NCBI GenBank assembly: GCA_902826815.1
Contig: CADEGF010000001.1
Location: 98,640-162,639 of the forward strand
Reading direction: 5' to 3'
Source: an uncultured Mycobacteriaceae bacterium
GTDB taxonomy: Bacteria; Actinomycetota; Actinomycetes; Mycobacteriales; Mycobacteriaceae
DNA length: 64,000 nt
Positions 61,828-64,000 of this stretch are shown in pieces (the stretch's first letter is position 1; every line of letters starts with the position of its first letter). The notes below the pieces were generated by a model, which worked only from the letters and a program-made list of their open reading frames with translations, did no database searches and was not told where the DNA came from. A program made the position numbers and the translations under genes.

Positions 61828-64000
61828 TCAGCCCAACCGCTGCCTGACGTCCTCGGCGCCGGCGGCTGATAGCAGTTCGTCCGCAAGTCGGCGCGCGTCG
61901 CGGCCGTCCACCGCGCGGACCGCCTCCTTGGTCCCCGGTATCGCGGGCGGCGTGACACTCAGTGCCCCGACGTCCAATCCGACCAGCAGTTGCACCGCCC
62001 GCTCGTCGGCGGCGAACTCGCCGCATACCGATACCGCAGCACGCCCTTTCGCGCCCCGACACGTCGCCGCTATCAACGCCAACACCCCTGGGTCGAAGGT
62101 GTCGCCGAGCGCTGCGACTGCATCGTTGTTGCGATCGGCGGCAAGCGCGTACTGCGTCAGATCGTTGGTCCCGATGGACAGGAAATCGACATGTCGTGCG
62201 AACGTCGCGGCCTTCATGGCGGCGGCGGGAACCTCGACCATCATGCCAACCAACAGGTCAGCGGGTTGGGTAGGACCCGTGCGCGCGATCGCGTCCGCGA
62301 GCAACTCACGCGCGGTCAGTATCTCGTCGACGGTGCTCACCATGGGGAACATCACACTGACCGGCGTGTGCCGCGCCACCTGGGCGATCGCCACCAGCTG
62401 ATCGGTCAGCAGCTCCCGATGCGCCAGTGAAAGGCGAATGCCTCGTACGCCGAGGAACGGGTTCATCTCGGCGGGCGCGGGCAGGAACTCCAGCGGCTTG
62501 TCGCCGCCGACGTCCAACGTGCGCAGCGTGATTCGCCGTCCCTCGAGCGATTCGGCGATCTTGCGGTAGACCGCGATCTGCTCCTCGACATCCGGCGCGT
62601 CATGCCTACCGAGGAAGAGAAACTCGGTGCGGACCAGGCCCGCGAACTCGGCTCCAAGCGCGGCGGCGGCCCTTGCGTCGTCGACAGAGCCGATATTGGC
62701 GCCAACCCCTACAGTCACGCCGTCGCGGGTCACCGCGGGCTCAGCCGCCCGCTCACGTGCCAGCCGTTGACGGCGCGCGGCACCCGCGACCCTGGCCTCG
62801 AAATCCGCCCTGACATCCTCTTCGGGGTCGACGATGTACTCGCCCCTCGTGCCGTCCACCGCGACTGTAGTCCCGTCCGAGATCGCCAACGCGGCCGGTC
62901 CGGCGCCGATGACTACCGGAATACCCTTGGCGCGCAGCAGGATCACGTTGTGCGCATGCGGGCTTCCAAATGCCAGCAGCACACCGCAGACCCGTACCGG
63001 ATCCAGCTCGGCAGCCTCGGCGGGCGTCAGATCGGCGGCAACAAGCACGCCGGTGGATTCGGCCGTCGACGCGCTGCTGCCGAGCATCGCCCGCAGTACC
63101 TGGTCACCCACCGCAGCGACGTCCTCGGCGCGGGCCTGCAGGTAGGGATCCGGTACAGCCGCGAATCCGGCACCGAGGTCGCGCACCGCGACCGACCAGG
63201 CGGCCACCGCTGATGCCCCCGCGTCAATGCGGGCGCGGACGTCGTCCAGCAGCGCGTCGTCGTCCAGCAACAACTGGTGCGCGTCGAAGATCGACGCCTC
63301 CGCCTCGCCGACGTCGCGGGCAGTGCGGCTGCGCAACTGGCTGATGGCTCGGCGCACGGTGGCGATCGCGTTGCCAAGCCGGCGCCATTCGACCGCAGGC
63401 TCCTCGGCAGGGACGTCTGGGATCGACAGCGGACCAAGCCGCGCCGACCGCGCGGGGCCGATACCCAACCCAGGGCTCGCGCCGATGGGGCCGCCATGGG
63501 CGGTCGGTGTCGGCGGAGCGGTGTCCTCGAGGGCTTCATCGAAGTGGCGTCCAGCCAGCGCGAGCACGTGCTCGAGCGTCTCGGCGGCCTGGCTGCCGGA
63601 AACCCGCACCTCCACCTCGTCACCGCTGCGAACGCCGAGCGTCGCGATCTTCGAAAGGCTCGCCGCGTCAACCCAATCCGAGTCCGCGGCGCGATTTCGG
63701 ATCAGCGCATGGGCGTCGCGCCTTCGCACCTCCTGTACCAGCCGCGCGGCAGGCCTTGCGTGTAGCCCGTGGGGGTTGGCGACGACGAAGCTGCCCGTCA
63801 GTCCCTGCTCGGCAATGTCAGGCCCGGCCGTCGTGGCAACGGGTCCGAGATGCCCGATCTTGCCGGCCAGCGCGCCTGCCGCCTCGGCGGCCACCTCCTC
63901 GGTGCCTGCACCGCCCGCCGCGGCGACCGCCGCAACCACCAGTCCCTCAACAAGCGGGGCAGGGCACAACACGACGCGTCGACGAATGTCGTCGTCGAGC
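61828..64000 (-). CDS. dhaM: DhaM-type PTS multiphosphoryl transfer protein (EIIA-Dha/HPr/EI fusion), 5' end beyond the window
   Basis: A fusion whose start lies past 64000. The N-terminal part seen (RRRVVLCPAPLVEGLVVAAV) is an EIIA-Dha domain end. An HPr domain follows, with its His in VANPHGLHARPAARL. A full enzyme I comes next: phospho-His region GSPHAHNVILLRAKGIPVVI, the PEP-binding IGTNDLTQYALAADRNND, MFPMVSTVDEI, and the catalytic Cys in VSVCGEFAADE. It takes phosphate from PEP to the dihydroxyacetone kinase (DhaL) in the cytoplasm. The dhaK and dhaL genes are expected just outside the window. It ends two bases past htdX on the other strand. Confidence 0.9.
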   Translation of the reverse strand, partial: LDDDIRRRVVLCPAPLVEGLVVAAVAAAGGAGTEEVAAEAAGALAGKIGHLGPVATTAGPDIAEQGLTGSFVVANPHGLHARPAARLVQEVRRRDAHALIRNRAADSDWVDAASLSKIATLGVRSGDEVEVRVSGSQAAETLEHVLALAGRHFDEALEDTAPPTPTAHGGPIGASPGLGIGPARSARLGPLSIPDVPAEEPAVEWRRLGNAIATVRRAISQLRSRTARDVGEAEASIFDAHQLLLDDDALLDDVRARIDAGASAVAAWSVAVRDLGAGFAAVPDPYLQARAEDVAAVGDQVLRAMLGSSASTAESTGVLVAADLTPAEAAELDPVRVCGVLLAFGSPHAHNVILLRAKGIPVVIGAGPAALAISDGTTVAVDGTRGEYIVDPEEDVRADFEARVAGAARRQRLARERAAEPAVTRDGVTVGVGANIGSVDDARAAAALGAEFAGLVRTEFLFLGRHDAPDVEEQIAVYRKIAESLEGRRITLRTLDVGGDKPLEFLPAPAEMNPFLGVRGIRLSLAHRELLTDQLVAIAQVARHTPVSVMFPMVSTVDEILTARELLADAIARTGPTQPADLLVGMMVEVPAAAMKAATFARHVDFLSIGTNDLTQYALAADRNNDAVAALGDTFDPGVLALIAATCRGAKGRAAVSVCGEFAADERAVQLLVGLDVGALSVTPPAIPGTKEAVRAVDGRDARRLADELLSAAGAEDVRQRLG

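Noticed and set aside
59747..62062. A 771-codon minus-strand frame over fabG4 and htdX
   Set aside because: Antisense shadow. The plus strand has both catalytic sets and operon spacing.

Overview
The window is high-GC actinobacterial chromosome, almost certainly from a fast-growing mycobacterium close to Mycobacterium (Mycolicibacterium) smegmatis. The evidence is the mycobacterial gene order. Read left to right, recognisable orthologues appear in the reverse of the M. tuberculosis Rv0241-Rv0265 order: fecB2, the PxpBC pair, aac(2')-I, the HemD-regulator fusion, a wrecked CbiX gene, nirD/nirB, the Rv0250c-Rv0247c succinate dehydrogenase set, the Rv0245-type flavin reductase, fadE5, fadA2, fabG4 and htdX. 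A trehalose polyphleate (TPP) type glycolipid locus sits between the flavin reductase and fadE5, where I recall it in M. smegmatis. I see no tRNA, rRNA, CRISPR array, insertion sequence or phage.

Layout. 1-3.4 kb: an acyl-CoA/CoA-ester operon (CaiB/BaiF CoA-transferase, CitE-like lyase, TetR regulator that runs without a stop into a DUF7218/Rho_N-type protein), then a truncated haemoglobin that has lost its N-terminus. 3.4-8.1 kb: a mycofactocin-type SDR, a Pro/Ala-rich secreted membrane protein, a divergent lysG/lysE pair with a palindromic operator, and two small secreted proteins, one of the haemophore family. 8.2-11.9 kb: a tight four-gene operon around a DyP-type peroxidase with two proteins I cannot assign and an SDR. 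11.9-15 kb: an APC permease and a YtcJ-like amidohydrolase. 15-21 kb: fecB2, a queuosine-precursor-type transporter, pxpB/pxpC, aac(2')-I, a methyltransferase and the HemD-winged-helix fusion. 21-26 kb: nirBD and three small or metabolic genes. 26-30 kb: the Sdh1 operon.

30.6-50 kb is the TPP-type locus: a GAP-family membrane protein, a secreted PE-PPE-domain hydrolase, a fatty-acyl-AMP ligase, an MmpL10-type transporter and a PapA3-type acyltransferase on the minus strand, and a divergent 3655-residue bimodular polyketide synthase. Its domain order (KS-AT-KR-ACP, then KS-AT-DH-ER-KR-ACP) and its two malonyl-type AT motifs fit a straight-chain, periodically unsaturated (phleic) acid. The model is: Pks builds the chain, the ligase activates fatty acids, PapA and the PE-PPE enzyme acylate trehalose, and MmpL10 with the GAP protein handles export.

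50-64 kb: an NAD(P)-dependent dehydrogenase, fadE5, a Ser/Thr kinase overlapping a cell-wall amidase, an F420-type oxidoreductase, a TDT transporter, the fadA2/fabG4/htdX group and the 3' part of a DhaM-HPr-EI phosphotransferase fusion. fadE5 and the fadA2/fabG4 divergent promoter carry similar TTACT...GTAA palindromes, which suggests one regulator.
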